Below, in pieces: positions 7,851 to 17,463 of a stretch of 64,000 nt of DNA. The DNA is from Ruminococcus flavefaciens ND2009 (GTDB lineage Bacteria; Bacillota; Clostridia; Oscillospirales; Ruminococcaceae), in NCBI RefSeq assembly GCF_000621785.1, contig NZ_KK211348.1, forward strand, positions 317,494 through 381,493, given 5' to 3'. The notes under the pieces are model-generated. The model did no database searches and had not been told where the DNA came from. It saw only the letters and a list, made by a program, of their open reading frames with translations. The translations under genes and the position numbers were made by a program. How positions within the stretch are numbered: the stretch's first letter is position 1; every line of letters begins with the position of its first letter.

Positions 7851-8945
7851 TTACACATTGAAACGGAAGAGAACTATATCTCCGTCCTGCATAACGTACT
7901 CCTTGCCCTCGAGGCGCACAAGACCCTTCTCCTTGGCGGCAGCCATGCTTCCGCAGGCTATAAGGTCATCGTAGGAGATTACCTCTGCACGGATAAAGCC
8001 CTTCTCAAAGTCGGTATGTATCTTGCCTGCTGCCTGAGGAGCCTTGGTGCCCTTTGTGATAGTCCAGGCGCGGACCTCCTGCTTGCCTGCTGTGAGGTAT
8101 GAGATAAGACCCAGGAGCGCATAGCCCTCCTTGATGATACGGTTGAGACCCGAGACCTCCAGACCCAGCTCGCTGAGGAACATAGCCTTGTCCTCGTCGC
8201 CCATGTCCGAGATCTCAGCCTCTATCTGCGCACAGATGGGCAGAACAGCGGAGTGCTCCTCCTCTGCCAGCTTGCAGACAGCCTTGTAGTTCTCGTTGGT
8301 GTCGATATTGTTTGTGAAGTCCTCCTCGCTGAGGTTAGCCGCATATATAACAGGCTTAGCGGAAAGCAGGGGAGTTGACTTTATAAGCTCTCTCTCCTCG
8401 TCTGTGAAGTCAAAGCCTCTTGCGGACTTGCCGTTTTCCAGGTGGGACTTGAGTCTCTCAAGGAAGTCTATCTCCGCAAGGTACTTTTTATCGCCCTTGG
8501 CAGCCTTCTTTGCGCGGTCGATACGTCTGTCCACCATTTCAATATCGGAGAAGATAAGCTCCAGATTGATGGTCTCGATGTCGCGGAGGGGATTGATGCT
8601 TCCGTCAACGTGAATGATATTGGGGTCCTCGAAGCATCTTACAACGTGAACGATGGCGTCCACCTCGCGGATATCCGCAAGGAACTTATTTCCCAGACCT
8701 TCGCCCTTTGAAGCTCCCTTTACCAGACCTGCGATGTCAACGAATTCCAGGGTCGCGGGAGTGAACTTATCTGGCTCATACATTTCAGCCAGCTTGTCCA
8801 GTCTCTCGTCGGGAACTGAAACTATACCCACATTCTTCTCGATAGTGCAGAAGGGATAGTTTGCTGACTCCGCACCAGCATTGGTGAGAGCGTTGAAAAG
8901 AGTGCTTTTGCCCACGTTGGGCAGACCTACCATACCAAGTTTCAT
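7851..8945 (-). CDS. ychF: Redox-regulated ATPase YchF (Obg-like)
   Basis: A 364-residue P-loop protein of the Obg family that hydrolyses ATP rather than GTP and binds ribosomes. The Walker A is GLPNVGKST (residues 7-15), the Walker B DIAGLVKGASKGEGLGNKF, and the base-specificity loop reads NLSEED instead of NKxD, which fits ATP preference. A coiled-coil insert (about residues 140-185) and the C-terminal TGS domain (AWTITKGTKAPQAAGKIHTD) are present. The length is typical. It stands alone between the membrane protein gene and the EAL gene, on the minus strand. Confidence 0.95.
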   Translation of the reverse strand: MKLGMVGLPNVGKSTLFNALTNAGAESANYPFCTIEKNVGIVSVPDERLDKLAEMYEPDKFTPATLEFVDIAGLVKGASKGEGLGNKFLADIREVDAIVHVVRCFEDPNIIHVDGSINPLRDIETINLELIFSDIEMVDRRIDRAKKAAKGDKKYLAEIDFLERLKSHLENGKSARGFDFTDEERELIKSTPLLSAKPVIYAANLSEEDFTNNIDTNENYKAVCKLAEEEHSAVLPICAQIEAEISDMGDEDKAMFLSELGLEVSGLNRIIKEGYALLGLISYLTAGKQEVRAWTITKGTKAPQAAGKIHTDFEKGFIRAEVISYDDLIACGSMAAAKEKGLVRLEGKEYVMQDGDIVLFRFNV

Positions 8946-8975
8946 ATTTATTCTTACCTTTCATATCATATGTTT

Positions 8976-8995
8976 CCCCGCCGGTAAAGGCGGGG
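8976..8995. other. Hairpin between the EAL gene and ychF
   Basis: CCCCGCC and GGCGGGG form a 7-bp stem with a 6-base loop directly after the EAL gene. There is no T tract on either side, so termination is possible but not shown. Confidence 0.4.
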
Positions 8996-9006
8996 AGAAA
9001 TAGCTT

Positions 9007-11745
9007 TTAGTTGCTTGCGTAGGTTGTACGCTTGTTGTTTACCAGCGAGCTTACGTTGGAATTCTGTATCTGGACGTCGCCGTTTTCGGTGCCGATGTCC
9101 TTGGGATTGCCTGCATTGACCACCAGTGAAACCTGAGAGTCGATGATGGTGACATTTCCTGTTCCCGCGGAGTCGCCGATACCTGTGACGTCGTCGCCCT
9201 CGGAGTCTATGGAGATAACAGCGTCTCTTATCTTGGTGTTGACGCTGCCCTTCATTGCGCCGATAGCTGAGTGCTTGGCGGAGCGCATCTTCATCTCTAT
9301 CTTGCCCTGCTTGATATAGATACTGCCCTCGCCGTCCTCAAGGACGCCTATTCCCACAGCCTGAGCGCCTGTGCAGGTCATGACTATATCAGCACCTGAG
9401 CTGATGGTCGAAATGCCCTTACAGCTTCCGATACCGGTTACACGGTTGCCCGAGATGGTGATGTCCATTGAGCAGTCCTCGCCGATATCGATATTGGCGT
9501 CGCCGTTGAAGCTTCCGACAGCGAGACCGTTGTGGGAGTACATATATATCTTTATCTTGCCCGAGCGGAGGTTTATCTCCGAATCGTCATCGTTATAGCC
9601 GCCGCCGATACACATGGACTCGACGCTGTTGGAGATTATCTCCAGAGTGCCGCTGAAGTCCACGGTGATGTCGCCGTAGCCGTGGTCGTAGTCATTGCCT
9701 ATGCCGATACCCTCTGAGGCGTAGCAGTCAATGGTAAGGCTGCCCTTGCCGTTCAGCTCAAACTGTGAGCCCATGGGGACGTAAATTCCCGAGTAGCCCA
9801 GCTTGTTTGCCTTTACCACGGTGAGCACCAGTCTTGCGTACTCGCCCACGGAGATAGTGGGCTTGCTGTTACCGCTGGTTATATTGCAGTTTTTCAGCGT
9901 CAGCTCACAGCTGTGATTGTCCATGACGGAGATATTCATCTTCACGGGCTTGTCGGGATCGCCGACGATAGTGAGCTTGCTCTGATAAACGTGTATATCG
10001 GTATATTTTTCGAGTGCCAGCTTGACAAGATCCAGCTCTGTATCGTTCTGAGCGGCGTATATCTTCTTTACGCCCTCTGGACGGGTCTCAAGGTTGGTCC
10101 TGATTATCTCGTCCTTGATGTCAGCGGAAATGCTGTTGAGGAACAGTGGCTTGGGCTTTGAAGTGTAGTAGCCCTGCACCAGGTCAACGCCGAGACGGAT
10201 AACAGTCTTCAGCTCCTGGAGGGTCTCAACTCCCTCAGCCAGGGATTTCAGCTGATTATCGTGGCAGAACTCTATTACAGATGTTACCAGCTGCTGTTTT
10301 TTCAGATCGTTGTGTATATCGCTGATGAGCGAGCGGTCTATCTTGATGTAATCGGGGGAGTAGTGCAGCAGATTTGAGCTGTTGGAATAGCCCGTGCCGT
10401 AATCGTCGATAGCCAGCATAGCCCTTGCGAAGCCGCAGCGCTTTTTCAGCGTCTCTATGCCCTTTGCAGAGGAAGCGGACTCCTCCACGATCTCGATGAC
10501 GGTCTTTTCAAGGAGCTCGCCGTAGGTAAGGTAGAGCTCGTTGAAGTCCTCGTCGGTGAGAAGGTGATTGGGGAGGCAGTTTATGAACAGCTTCCTGTTT
10601 TCGAAGATCTGCTGATTGTCGCTGAGGAGCTTCAGTGTGTTGAAGAATGTGAGCTTCTCGATAGCATAGAGGTCGTTCTGAGCCTCACCGATCTTGAGTA
10701 TCTGCTTGGGAGCCATTTTTATATCGCCTATTGTTCTCATGAGAGCCTCGTAGGCGACTATCTCACCGGTCTGGGTCTCCACTATAGGCTGGAGGTAGTA
10801 GGTGAGCAGATTTTCCTGTACTATGCGGGAGAAGGTCTGTGCGTTGCGGTAGGAGTCCTTCTCGCGGACGTAGTTCTCCTCTGAGAACCAGTTGATGACA
10901 GAGCGCTTGTCTGTTCTGGCTTCAAAGAGGGCGAACTCGGAATAGTTCACCAGCATATTGAAGTCGGAAGCCTCCTCCGGGAAGGAAGCGCAGCCTATGG
11001 AAAGGCTTATGCGGCTCTTGTCGGAAATATCTATTATCTCGCCGAAATCGTCGGTGAGTATGCAGTTCTGTACAGCCTCGTCCATGCTGTTGAGAATGTT
11101 GTAAATGCTCATCTTGTCGCAGTCGCAGAAGAACACGCATATCTCATAGTTGGACTTTGAGCCGATTATCAGCGTATCGCTGGCAAAGCTCTTCAGCGCC
11201 TCCGCCACAGATGTGATACAGCTGTTGGTGTTGTCAACAGTGAGGTACGAGCCCAGCTTGTCTATGCCGTTAATGTAGATAGTGGCGAGGCAGGCGTGCT
11301 GTATCTCGGGAAGTATCTTCTTTATCTTCTGGGAGAAGGAGGGGTAGGAGGGAAGCCTTGTGATGGGATCGTACTCCACGAAGGACTGACGCTCGTTGAT
11401 GTCGGTTATCTGGCGTGTGAAGTCCTGTACGAAGCCCAGCCACTCATCGCTGCTCTCATAGATGTTCATCTTGATGTAGCGTGAGGTGCTTCCGTCGGTG
11501 AATTTATATATATGCTTCTGCCCCTCAACAGGGCTTTTCGAGATCCGCTCAAGAAGGTTGAAGAACTCGAATTCATTGATCTTTTCACTCGGGCATCCGA
11601 GCATATGACAGGCTGCGGCGTCGAGATAGGCTGCCTTTTCCTTTGCGATGTAGGTAAACGCACCTATATTCCCTACAAACTGCTGGAATACCTGCCAGTC
11701 ATGGCTCAGCGCGGGAGGAGTTTTGCTAAAATCGAATATACTCAT
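9007..11745 (-). CDS. PAS-like/degenerate GGDEF/EAL protein fused to a beta-helix-like C-terminal region
   Basis: A 912-residue cytosolic protein without signal peptide or membrane helix. Residues about 15-125 look like a PAS domain. Residues 125-300 are a GGDEF fold whose motif has decayed (GSKSNYE). Residues 305-550 are an EAL domain with the full catalytic set visible: YEALMR (Glu333), INCLP (Asn389), IEIVEE, DDYGTGYS (447-454), IKID (Lys468), LAEGVE and LVQGYY. It should hydrolyse c-di-GMP. Residues about 565-905 form many short beta repeats with recurring GIG, AIG and CIGGG turns, as in a right-handed beta-helix of the carbohydrate-binding type usually found outside the cell. A consensus sigma-A promoter precedes it. 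Confidence 0.85.
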   Translation of the reverse strand: MSIFDFSKTPPALSHDWQVFQQFVGNIGAFTYIAKEKAAYLDAAACHMLGCPSEKINEFEFFNLLERISKSPVEGQKHIYKFTDGSTSRYIKMNIYESSDEWLGFVQDFTRQITDINERQSFVEYDPITRLPSYPSFSQKIKKILPEIQHACLATIYINGIDKLGSYLTVDNTNSCITSVAEALKSFASDTLIIGSKSNYEICVFFCDCDKMSIYNILNSMDEAVQNCILTDDFGEIIDISDKSRISLSIGCASFPEEASDFNMLVNYSEFALFEARTDKRSVINWFSEENYVREKDSYRNAQTFSRIVQENLLTYYLQPIVETQTGEIVAYEALMRTIGDIKMAPKQILKIGEAQNDLYAIEKLTFFNTLKLLSDNQQIFENRKLFINCLPNHLLTDEDFNELYLTYGELLEKTVIEIVEESASSAKGIETLKKRCGFARAMLAIDDYGTGYSNSSNLLHYSPDYIKIDRSLISDIHNDLKKQQLVTSVIEFCHDNQLKSLAEGVETLQELKTVIRLGVDLVQGYYTSKPKPLFLNSISADIKDEIIRTNLETRPEGVKKIYAAQNDTELDLVKLALEKYTDIHVYQSKLTIVGDPDKPVKMNISVMDNHSCELTLKNCNITSGNSKPTISVGEYARLVLTVVKANKLGYSGIYVPMGSQFELNGKGSLTIDCYASEGIGIGNDYDHGYGDITVDFSGTLEIISNSVESMCIGGGYNDDDSEINLRSGKIKIYMYSHNGLAVGSFNGDANIDIGEDCSMDITISGNRVTGIGSCKGISTISSGADIVMTCTGAQAVGIGVLEDGEGSIYIKQGKIEMKMRSAKHSAIGAMKGSVNTKIRDAVISIDSEGDDVTGIGDSAGTGNVTIIDSQVSLVVNAGNPKDIGTENGDVQIQNSNVSSLVNNKRTTYASN

Positions 11746-11862
11746 GCTCGCTCCTTATACCTTGGGTGCCGCAGCGCTCTGCCGCAGCGTATTTCCCCTT
11801 GTGTACCTGCTTTTTGAAGGGTCAGCAGGTGACCGTGATAACGTACTTGTTTATACAATTTA

Positions 11863-11891
11863 ATTATACTACATAAGTGCCCGAATGTCAA
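11863..11891 (-). promoter_or_regulatory. Sigma-A promoter of the EAL/beta-helix gene
   Basis: On the minus strand TTGACA (11891-11886) and TATAAT (11868-11863) are 17 bases apart, a perfect consensus. It lies immediately after the rpoD terminator. Confidence 0.75.
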
Positions 11892-11918
11892 TAAAAAAGC
11901 CGCCATTAAAGGCGGCTT
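11892..11918 (-). terminator. Rho-independent terminator of dgt-dnaG-rpoD
   Basis: On the minus strand AAGCCGCC and GGCGGCTT flank a TTTAAT loop and are followed by TTTTTTATT. It ends the rpoD transcript 16 bases after the stop. Confidence 0.85.
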
Positions 11919-11933
11919 GCGATAGTTTTGTTA

Positions 11934-13013
11934 TCAGTCGAGGAAGTCCTTGACTTTCTTGCTTCTGCTGGGGTGACGGAGCTTTCTCAGTGCCTTTGCT
12001 TCGATCTGGCGGATACGCTCACGGGTAACGTCAAAGCGCTGACCTACCTCCTCAAGTGTGCGGGATTTGCCGTCCTCAAGACCGAAACGGAGCTTGAGCA
12101 CCTTTGCCTCACGGTCTGTGAGAGTGGAGAGCACTTCGTTGAGCTGCTCCTTGAGAAGAGTGTGTGAAGCTGCTTCAGCAGGTGCGGGAGCATCATCGTC
12201 GGGAATGAAGTCACCGAGATGGCTGTCCTCCTCTTCACCGATAGGAGTCTCAAGGGATACGGGATCCTGTGCAACACGCATGATCTCGCGTACCTTGTCC
12301 ACAGGCATATTGAGCTTGTCCGCGATCTCCTCGGGGCTGGGGTCATGGCCGTTCTCGTGGAGAAGCTGGCTGGACACCTTCTTTACCTTGGTGATGGTCT
12401 CTACCATGTGTACGGGGATACGGATAGTTCTTGCCTGGTCGGCGATAGCACGGGTGATAGCCTGACGTATCCACCATGTTGCATATGTGGAGAACTTGAA
12501 GCCCTTGGTGTAGTCGAACTTTTCAACAGCCTTGATAAGTCCCAGATTTCCCTCCTGGATAAGATCGAGGAACTGCATTCCTCTGCCAACATACTTCTTG
12601 GCGATGGATACTACCAGTCGGAGGTTTGCTTCCGAAAGGCGCTTCTTTGCGTAGGGATCGCCCTTTGCCATTCTCTGTGCCAGCTCGATCTCCTCCTCGG
12701 TGGTGAGCAGGGGAACTCGTCCAATCTCCTTGAGGTAGATCTTTACAGGGTCATCAATGGCGATACCCTCGGTGGAAAGTGCCATTTCGAGGTCGTCTGT
12801 CATATTTGAGTCGAGACCGATCTTCAGGTCAGCGTCAAGGTTCATATCCTCGACGATCTCAATGTTGAGATTTTCACAGTTGTCATAGAAGGTATTGATC
12901 TGATCAACGTCAAAATCAAGCTCCTCCAGTGCATCGGTTATCTCTTTTGTGGTGAGCTTGCCGTTGGTCTTGCCCTGTTCCATCAGGGCTTCGATGGTGT
13001 TCTTCTTTTCCAT
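11934..13013 (-). CDS. rpoD: RNA polymerase primary sigma factor (sigma-70/sigma-A)
   Basis: A 359-residue primary sigma factor of the compact Firmicutes type, without the long spacer of proteobacterial sigma-70. Region 1.1 is at the N-terminus (IEALMEQGK...). Region 1.2-2 includes [35 protein letters not shown] and [17 protein letters not shown]. Region 3 reads [10 protein letters not shown], and region 4 ends in [20 protein letters not shown], the -35-binding helix-turn-helix. It recognises the TTGACA/TATAAT promoters that are abundant in this window. It follows dnaG by 14 bases, the classic macromolecular-synthesis operon order. Confidence 0.97.
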   Translation of the reverse strand: MEKKNTIEALMEQGKTNGKLTTKEITDALEELDFDVDQINTFYDNCENLNIEIVEDMNLDADLKIGLDSNMTDDLEMALSTEGIAIDDPVKIYLKEIGRVPLLTTEEEIELAQRMAKGDPYAKKRLSEANLRLVVSIAKKYVGRGMQFLDLIQEGNLGLIKAVEKFDYTKGFKFSTYATWWIRQAITRAIADQARTIRIPVHMVETITKVKKVSSQLLHENGHDPSPEEIADKLNMPVDKVREIMRVAQDPVSLETPIGEEEDSHLGDFIPDDDAPAPAEAASHTLLKEQLNEVLSTLTDREAKVLKLRFGLEDGKSRTLEEVGQRFDVTRERIRQIEAKALRKLRHPSRSKKVKDFLD

Positions 13014-13027
13014 AATCTTATATCCTC

Positions 13028-14764
13028 CTATTTGTTTTTGGAACGGAACAGCTCAAGCAGCTCGTCGTTGCTAAGCTCTCCGTCAGCCGCGGGTCTGTTT
13101 TCTTTCAGCACCTTTGCGCAGTCTGCCACAACGTCCAGCGTTACGGCTACTTCGCGCTTTTTTGCTGCTATTCCGCTTATTCTTCCCATTTCCTCCGTGG
13201 AAAATTCGTCCGAGAGAAGGGAAATGGAAAATCTGTCGGAATTCTTCATTCGCTCCAGAAGTGCTCTGTATACCTTCTTGTTGAAGGCGGTCACGAAGCA
13301 ATCTGCGGGAGCCAGCTTCTCAACGTCCTCGTATTCCTGGGGACGCATGAGCAGATAGCTTATTATAGTCTCCTCGGCGCGCGCCTGCTTCTTGTTGCTG
13401 ACAGCGTCGGGGTTTATATCGTCGCGTATGTATGAGGTCTTTGCCTTGATATTGCGCCATTCGTTCTTCTTGGCGCTGCTGCTGTTCTTTTTCAGCATGG
13501 CGTCGATGTGGGTCTTCAGCACCTGCACGGGTATGTCGCACTTCTTGGACGTCCGGGAGATGTAGACCTCTCGCTCCAGAGGCGATTCTATGCCTGCAAG
13601 CACCTTTGAGGTGCGCTTCAGCAGCTCTACTCTGCCTATGTCTGTGGTGAGGTCGAGACCCTCCTCACACTTGTCCAGCATGAAGTCATTTGCGTCGTTG
13701 GAGCCGTCAAGGAGCATACGGAAGCGGTCTCTGCCGAACTTCTTTATGAACTCGTCGGGGTCCTTGGCGCCCTCCATGTGGATTATCTTTGTGCGCAGTC
13801 CTACGTCGGCGAAGTGGTTTATGGCTTTCTGGGTCGCCTTCTGTCCTGCGCCGTCGCTGTCGTAGGCGACTATGACCTCCTCGGCGTAATGGCTTATGAG
13901 CCGCGCCTGATCTGGAGTTATAGCGGTTCCCAGGGTGGCCACCACATTATCGAAGCCTGCCTGGTTTACGGCGATGACGTCCATGTAGCCCTCGCATAGT
14001 ATCAGACGCTTGGCGTTTGAATTCTTGGCAAAGTTCATGGAGAAAAGGTTGGAGCCTTTGTCGAATACGGGAGTTTTTCCCGTGTTCAGGTACTTTGGCT
14101 GGGAGTCGTCAAGGACTCGTCCGCCGAAGCCTATTATATTGCCGCGAAGGTCGATGATAGGGAACATGACCCTCTTGCGGAACATATCAAATATCCTGCT
14201 ATTCTTGCTGCCTGCCAGCCATGCGTCCACGATCTCATCATCGGTGTAGCCCTTGGAGCGGAGATGATCGGTGAGTGCATTCCAGGAGTCCGAGGCATAG
14301 CCGAGACCGTACTTCTTTATGGTCTGGGGAGTCAGCTTTCGGTTTGCGAAATACTGCAATCCCGTCTTGTCGGGACCCTTGAACAGGTTGGTGTAGAAGA
14401 AGTTGGCGGCAAGGCGGTTCATCTCGTAGATACGGGTCTTGCGCTTTGCGTAGCCGCTGTCCTTCTGTCCGTATTCCGGGACTTCCATGCCCGACCTTTG
14501 TGCCAGGAGCTTTACGGCTTCGGAAAAGTCCAGGTTCTCGATCTTCATGGTGAAGGTGATAACGTCACCGCCTGCGCCGCAGCCGAAGCAGTAGAAGCTC
14601 TGGGTGTCGGTGAATATGGTGCAGGAGGGGGTCTTTTCCGAGTGGAAGGGGCAGGAGCAGACGTAGTTCCGCCCTCGCCTTATGAGGTTCACATAGCCGC
14701 CCATGACAGTTTCTATGGGGTTGGCATTTCGCAGGTTGTAGAGAAATTCATCGTTACGGGGCAT
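13028..14764 (-). CDS. dnaG: DNA primase
   Basis: A 578-residue primase that lays RNA primers for replication. The N-terminal CHC2 zinc finger is visible as [11 protein letters not shown] and [11 protein letters not shown] (about residues 38-66). The TOPRIM core follows, with [13 protein letters not shown] (catalytic Glu) and [12 protein letters not shown] (metal-binding Asp pair). The C-terminal helical region (after about residue 430) should bind DnaB helicase. The length is normal. It sits between dgt (8-base gap) and rpoD, which suggests coupled expression of replication and transcription genes. Confidence 0.97.
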   Translation of the reverse strand: MPRNDEFLYNLRNANPIETVMGGYVNLIRRGRNYVCSCPFHSEKTPSCTIFTDTQSFYCFGCGAGGDVITFTMKIENLDFSEAVKLLAQRSGMEVPEYGQKDSGYAKRKTRIYEMNRLAANFFYTNLFKGPDKTGLQYFANRKLTPQTIKKYGLGYASDSWNALTDHLRSKGYTDDEIVDAWLAGSKNSRIFDMFRKRVMFPIIDLRGNIIGFGGRVLDDSQPKYLNTGKTPVFDKGSNLFSMNFAKNSNAKRLILCEGYMDVIAVNQAGFDNVVATLGTAITPDQARLISHYAEEVIVAYDSDGAGQKATQKAINHFADVGLRTKIIHMEGAKDPDEFIKKFGRDRFRMLLDGSNDANDFMLDKCEEGLDLTTDIGRVELLKRTSKVLAGIESPLEREVYISRTSKKCDIPVQVLKTHIDAMLKKNSSSAKKNEWRNIKAKTSYIRDDINPDAVSNKKQARAEETIISYLLMRPQEYEDVEKLAPADCFVTAFNKKVYRALLERMKNSDRFSISLLSDEFSTEEMGRISGIAAKKREVAVTLDVVADCAKVLKENRPAADGELSNDELLELFRSKNK

Positions 14765-14771
14765 AGTTCCC

Positions 14772-15767
14772 TCACTTCCAGAATTTCGGGACGAACAGCT
14801 CGGTGTACAGATCGACTGCGTATTCGTCGCTCATGCCCGAGATATAGTCGCAGACCGCTCTGTCTGCATCGGAATTTTTCATTATATTGCGGTACTCATC
14901 GGGAAGCTTGTCGCTGTGTTCGATGAAGTAGGCGTAAAGCTTTCTCACCAGCTGCTCAGCCTTGCCCTCCTCCTGCTTTGCGGCAGGATTGGTGTAGACT
15001 CTCTCAAACATGAAACGCTTGAGGTCGTCGTGCGCCTTGCGTATATTGGGAGCGAAGTCTATATCAACAGCTCCGTGCTCTATGACAGATGCGATGAGGG
15101 TGGTGATACGCTGTGTTTTTGTTCTGCCCAGTGTCCTTACGCAGTCTCTCGGCAGATCGTCATTGCTGAGTATGCCTGCGCGTATAGAGTCCTCGATGTC
15201 GTGGTTTATGTAGGCGATAGTGTCGGCAAGTCGGACTATATTGCCCTCCTTGGTATCCGCTGTCATGTTGGTGTGGCAGAGTATGCCGTTGCGGACTGCA
15301 TGGGTGAGATTCAGTCCCTTGCCCTTTTTTTCCACTACCTCAACTACGCGGAGACTCTGCTCGTAATGCTTGAAGCCGTGGGGGCAGATGTCATTCAGGG
15401 TCTTTTCTCCGCAGTGACCGAAGGGGGAGTGCCCCAGATCGTGACCTAAGGCTATCGCCTCGGTGAGATCCTCGTTGAGCCGCATTCCGCGGGAAATAGT
15501 CCTCGCTATCTGCGCTACTTCGAGAGTATGGGTGAGGCGGGTCCTGTAGTGGTCGCCCACGGGGGAAAGGAATACCTGGGTCTTACGCTTGAGCCGGCGG
15601 AAGGAGTTGCAGTGCAGTATGCGGTCGCGGTCACGCTGGAATTCCGTGCGGTAGGGGCACTTTTCCTCATATCGGTCACGCTTTGTGCCTTCCTCGTCAA
15701 CGCTGGAACAGGCGTACTTGCTGAGAATACCTGCTTCGCTGATCTCTATCTGTTCGCGGACTGTCAT
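14772..15767 (-). CDS. dgt: Deoxyguanosinetriphosphate triphosphohydrolase (dGTPase-like HD hydrolase)
   Basis: A 331-residue HD-domain nucleotide hydrolase that removes triphosphate from dNTPs, mainly dGTP. The metal-binding HD signature is ALGHDLGHSPFGHCGEKTL (about residues 107-125), with an upstream His in LTHTLEVAQIART and a later Asp in NHDIEDSIRAG. The N-terminal segment CPYRTEFQRDRDRILHC is also family-typical. It opens the dgt-dnaG-rpoD run, a frequent order in Clostridia. AGGGAGGAGA precedes the start. A terminator of the upstream yigZ gene lies in the 134-base gap before it. Confidence 0.93.
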   Translation of the reverse strand: MTVREQIEISEAGILSKYACSSVDEEGTKRDRYEEKCPYRTEFQRDRDRILHCNSFRRLKRKTQVFLSPVGDHYRTRLTHTLEVAQIARTISRGMRLNEDLTEAIALGHDLGHSPFGHCGEKTLNDICPHGFKHYEQSLRVVEVVEKKGKGLNLTHAVRNGILCHTNMTADTKEGNIVRLADTIAYINHDIEDSIRAGILSNDDLPRDCVRTLGRTKTQRITTLIASVIEHGAVDIDFAPNIRKAHDDLKRFMFERVYTNPAAKQEEGKAEQLVRKLYAYFIEHSDKLPDEYRNIMKNSDADRAVCDYISGMSDEYAVDLYTELFVPKFWK

Positions 15768-15810
15768 ACTATCTCTCCTCCCTGACTGTTTATTGGCAAA
15801 AATGCAGTGA

Positions 15811-15848
15811 AAAACCGTGTACAGCGAAATTCTCCACTGTACACACGG
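15811..15848 (-). terminator. Terminator of yigZ
   Basis: On the minus strand GTGTACAG and CTGTACAC (with flanking CCG/CGG) form a stem over a 12-base loop, followed by GGTTTTTC. The same inverted repeat could in principle bind a regulator of dgt. Confidence 0.6.
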
Positions 15849-15901
15849 ACAGCCTTAAAACTGCCTCTATATACTTATACTAAAACGGGACAAAAAACCC
15901 T

Positions 15902-16549
15902 TTATTTTTCTTTGGAAATTTTTTTCACCGAGGAAAAATCCTCGTAAAGCTCTCCGCAGTCCTCTATGAAAGCGGTGCAGTTGGTGGCTTCCGTAAGCTC
16001 CTTTTTCAGGGCGTCAAGCTTCTCGGAGAGGACAAGTATCTCCAGTGTGACATCGCTGCCGAAATCTGAGTTAACCGTGATGGTGTCAAAATTGGGCAGG
16101 AGATAGGAGATCTTGCCGTACATACCGTAGTCTGCGGATATTTTCAGACGGTGGCAGAGACACATATCCATGATGTGGGCTGCGTCGCAGGCAAGGGAAG
16201 CTGCGTGGGAATAGGCTCTCACCAGTCCGCCGCCCCCCAGGAGTATGCCGCCGAAGTAGCGGGTGACTACCACGCATACATCGGTGAGCCCTCGCTTTTT
16301 CAGCACGTCAAGCACGGGGACTCCCGCAGTGCCCTGAGGCTCGCCGTCGTCGGAATATCGGGAAATATTGTCCTCGCGGAGTATGTAGGCGTAGACGTTG
16401 TGTCTTGCCTTGCGGTGCTCCGCCTTTATGGAGTTTATGAAGGCTACTGCCTCGTCATTGGTCTTTACGGGGGCAATATAGCCGATGAACTCCGAGCGCT
16501 TCTCAATGAACGAAGCCTTGGCATTTTCAGAAATTGTCAGATAGTTCAT
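15902..16549 (-). CDS. yigZ: YigZ/IMPACT family protein (UPF0029)
   Basis: A 215-residue protein of the IMPACT family. The N-terminal domain contains SEFIGYIAPVKTNDEAVAFI, the motif KAEHRKARHNVYAYIL, and DDGEPQGTAGVPVLDVL followed by VVVTRYFGGILLGGGGLVRAYS, all hallmarks of the fold. The C-terminal DUF1949 ferredoxin-like domain covers about residues 135-200. Human IMPACT regulates translation under stress; the bacterial role is not settled, although nucleic acid binding has been proposed. It stands alone behind rpmE. Confidence 0.92.
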   Translation of the reverse strand: MNYLTISENAKASFIEKRSEFIGYIAPVKTNDEAVAFINSIKAEHRKARHNVYAYILREDNISRYSDDGEPQGTAGVPVLDVLKKRGLTDVCVVVTRYFGGILLGGGGLVRAYSHAASLACDAAHIMDMCLCHRLKISADYGMYGKISYLLPNFDTITVNSDFGSDVTLEILVLSEKLDALKKELTEATNCTAFIEDCGELYEDFSSVKKISKEK

Positions 16550-16568
16550 AAATACTTACCTATGTACG

Positions 16569-16594
16569 AAAAGCCCCGTCATTGACGGGGCCTT
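16569..16594 (-). terminator. Terminator of rpmE
   Basis: On the minus strand GCCCCGTC and GACGGGGC flank a 3-base loop and are followed by TTTTCG. The stem lies six bases after the rpmE stop. Confidence 0.75.
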
Positions 16595-16599
16595 GTGAC

Positions 16600-16803
16600 T
16601 TATTTGTCCATATTGAAACGCTTCTTGAATCTGTCAACACGTCCGCCTGTATCAACAAGCTTCTGCTTACCAGTATAGAAAGGATGGCACTTTGAGCAGA
16701 TTTCAACCTTGATGTTTTCCTTTGTAGACATAGTCTCGATCACGTTACCGCAGTGGCAGGTAATTGTGGTCTTCTTGAACTCAGGATGGATTCCCTCTTT
16801 CAC
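16600..16803 (-). CDS. rpmE: 50S ribosomal protein bL31, zinc-binding form
   Basis: A 67-residue bL31. The start is taken as GTG at 16803, giving [11 protein letters not shown], the usual bL31 beginning; a GTG nine bases upstream overlaps the AGAGGTG ribosome-binding site and would add MKI. The CHCG and CSKC pairs (C+ type) should hold one zinc, unlike the zinc-free paralogue YtiA, so this copy is the one expected to be used when zinc is plentiful. The rest, [18 protein letters not shown], is highly conserved. It has its own consensus promoter and a leader of about 80 bases. Confidence 0.95.
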   Translation of the reverse strand: MKEGIHPEFKKTTITCHCGNVIETMSTKENIKVEICSKCHPFYTGKQKLVDTGGRVDRFKKRFNMDK

Positions 16804-16890
16804 GATTTTCACCTCTTTACAATAATTTGTAGATCGTGCAGCCCATCATTTCCTTTAGACAGTAGTGCCGAATATACATTACAGTAATTA

Positions 16891-16919
16891 ATTATATCAC
16901 ACTGTCCCGTGTGTGTCAA
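16891..16919 (-). promoter_or_regulatory. Sigma-A promoter of rpmE
   Basis: On the minus strand TTGACA (16919-16914) and TATAAT (16896-16891) are separated by 17 bases, with a TGnTATAAT extended -10. The leader of about 80 bases to the start could host an r-protein autoregulatory fold, which I could not confirm. Confidence 0.75.
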
Positions 16920-16958
16920 GGGGACATGAATATATTTTTATGATTTAACTTTAGGCTA

Positions 16959-17429
16959 TCAGCCGTGGGTCTTTGAGTAGCCGTTCTCGAACTCTGCGTC
17001 CTTATCGTAGGCTGACAGCTCCTCGGCAGTGATGTCGGCTTTGCCGTCGAAACGGTAGTACCTGCCGCTTTCGGCTGTAAAGACTATGACACAGTAGTCC
17101 TCATCGTCTATGCCATTGGGGTAGTACTTTTCGTCGCCTTCGTTCCAGAGAAGCTCCTTGTGGGCTCTTTCACGGCTCACCTCGGCTTTTCCGTAAAGGC
17201 AGACTCCTTCAAAGGTCTCGTCATCGGAGAAGTAAAGGCAGGCTGTGCCGTTTTTCAGCAGCTCCCGTACGTGGGAGGAGCTTGTGTTGGTGGATATAAG
17301 GTGCTGTCCCAGCCCCTTGTGCCAGACGCAGAACACCCGGCGGATATTCTGCCTTCCCTCTGAGTCGGTGTAGCCCAGGGAGGCAAACAGGGAACGGTCT
17401 ATAAGTGACTTTATCTCGCGGAGTTCCAT
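16959..17429 (-). CDS. Pyridoxamine 5'-phosphate oxidase-like FMN-binding protein
   Basis: A 156-residue split-barrel protein. The N-terminus SLIDRSLFASLGYTDSEGRQNIRRVFCVWHKGLGQHLISTNTSSSHVRELL fits the general PPOX fold in which FMN sits at a dimer interface; TACLYFSDD and VCLYGKAEVS are the next strands. Substrate and reaction are not known. It probably serves as a small flavin reductase or general stress protein. It follows the 37-residue ORF by 34 bases on the same strand, so the two may share a transcript. Confidence 0.75.
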   Translation of the reverse strand: MELREIKSLIDRSLFASLGYTDSEGRQNIRRVFCVWHKGLGQHLISTNTSSSHVRELLKNGTACLYFSDDETFEGVCLYGKAEVSRERAHKELLWNEGDEKYYPNGIDDEDYCVIVFTAESGRYYRFDGKADITAEELSAYDKDAEFENGYSKTHG

Positions 17430-17463
17430 TGACTTCTCCTTTCTCGCATTGAGCAGGGGATTC

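Noticed and set aside
15811-15848. GTGTACAG/CTGTACAC as an operator of the dgt operon
   Set aside because: It is followed on the minus strand by a T tract right after yigZ, so a terminator is the simpler reading.
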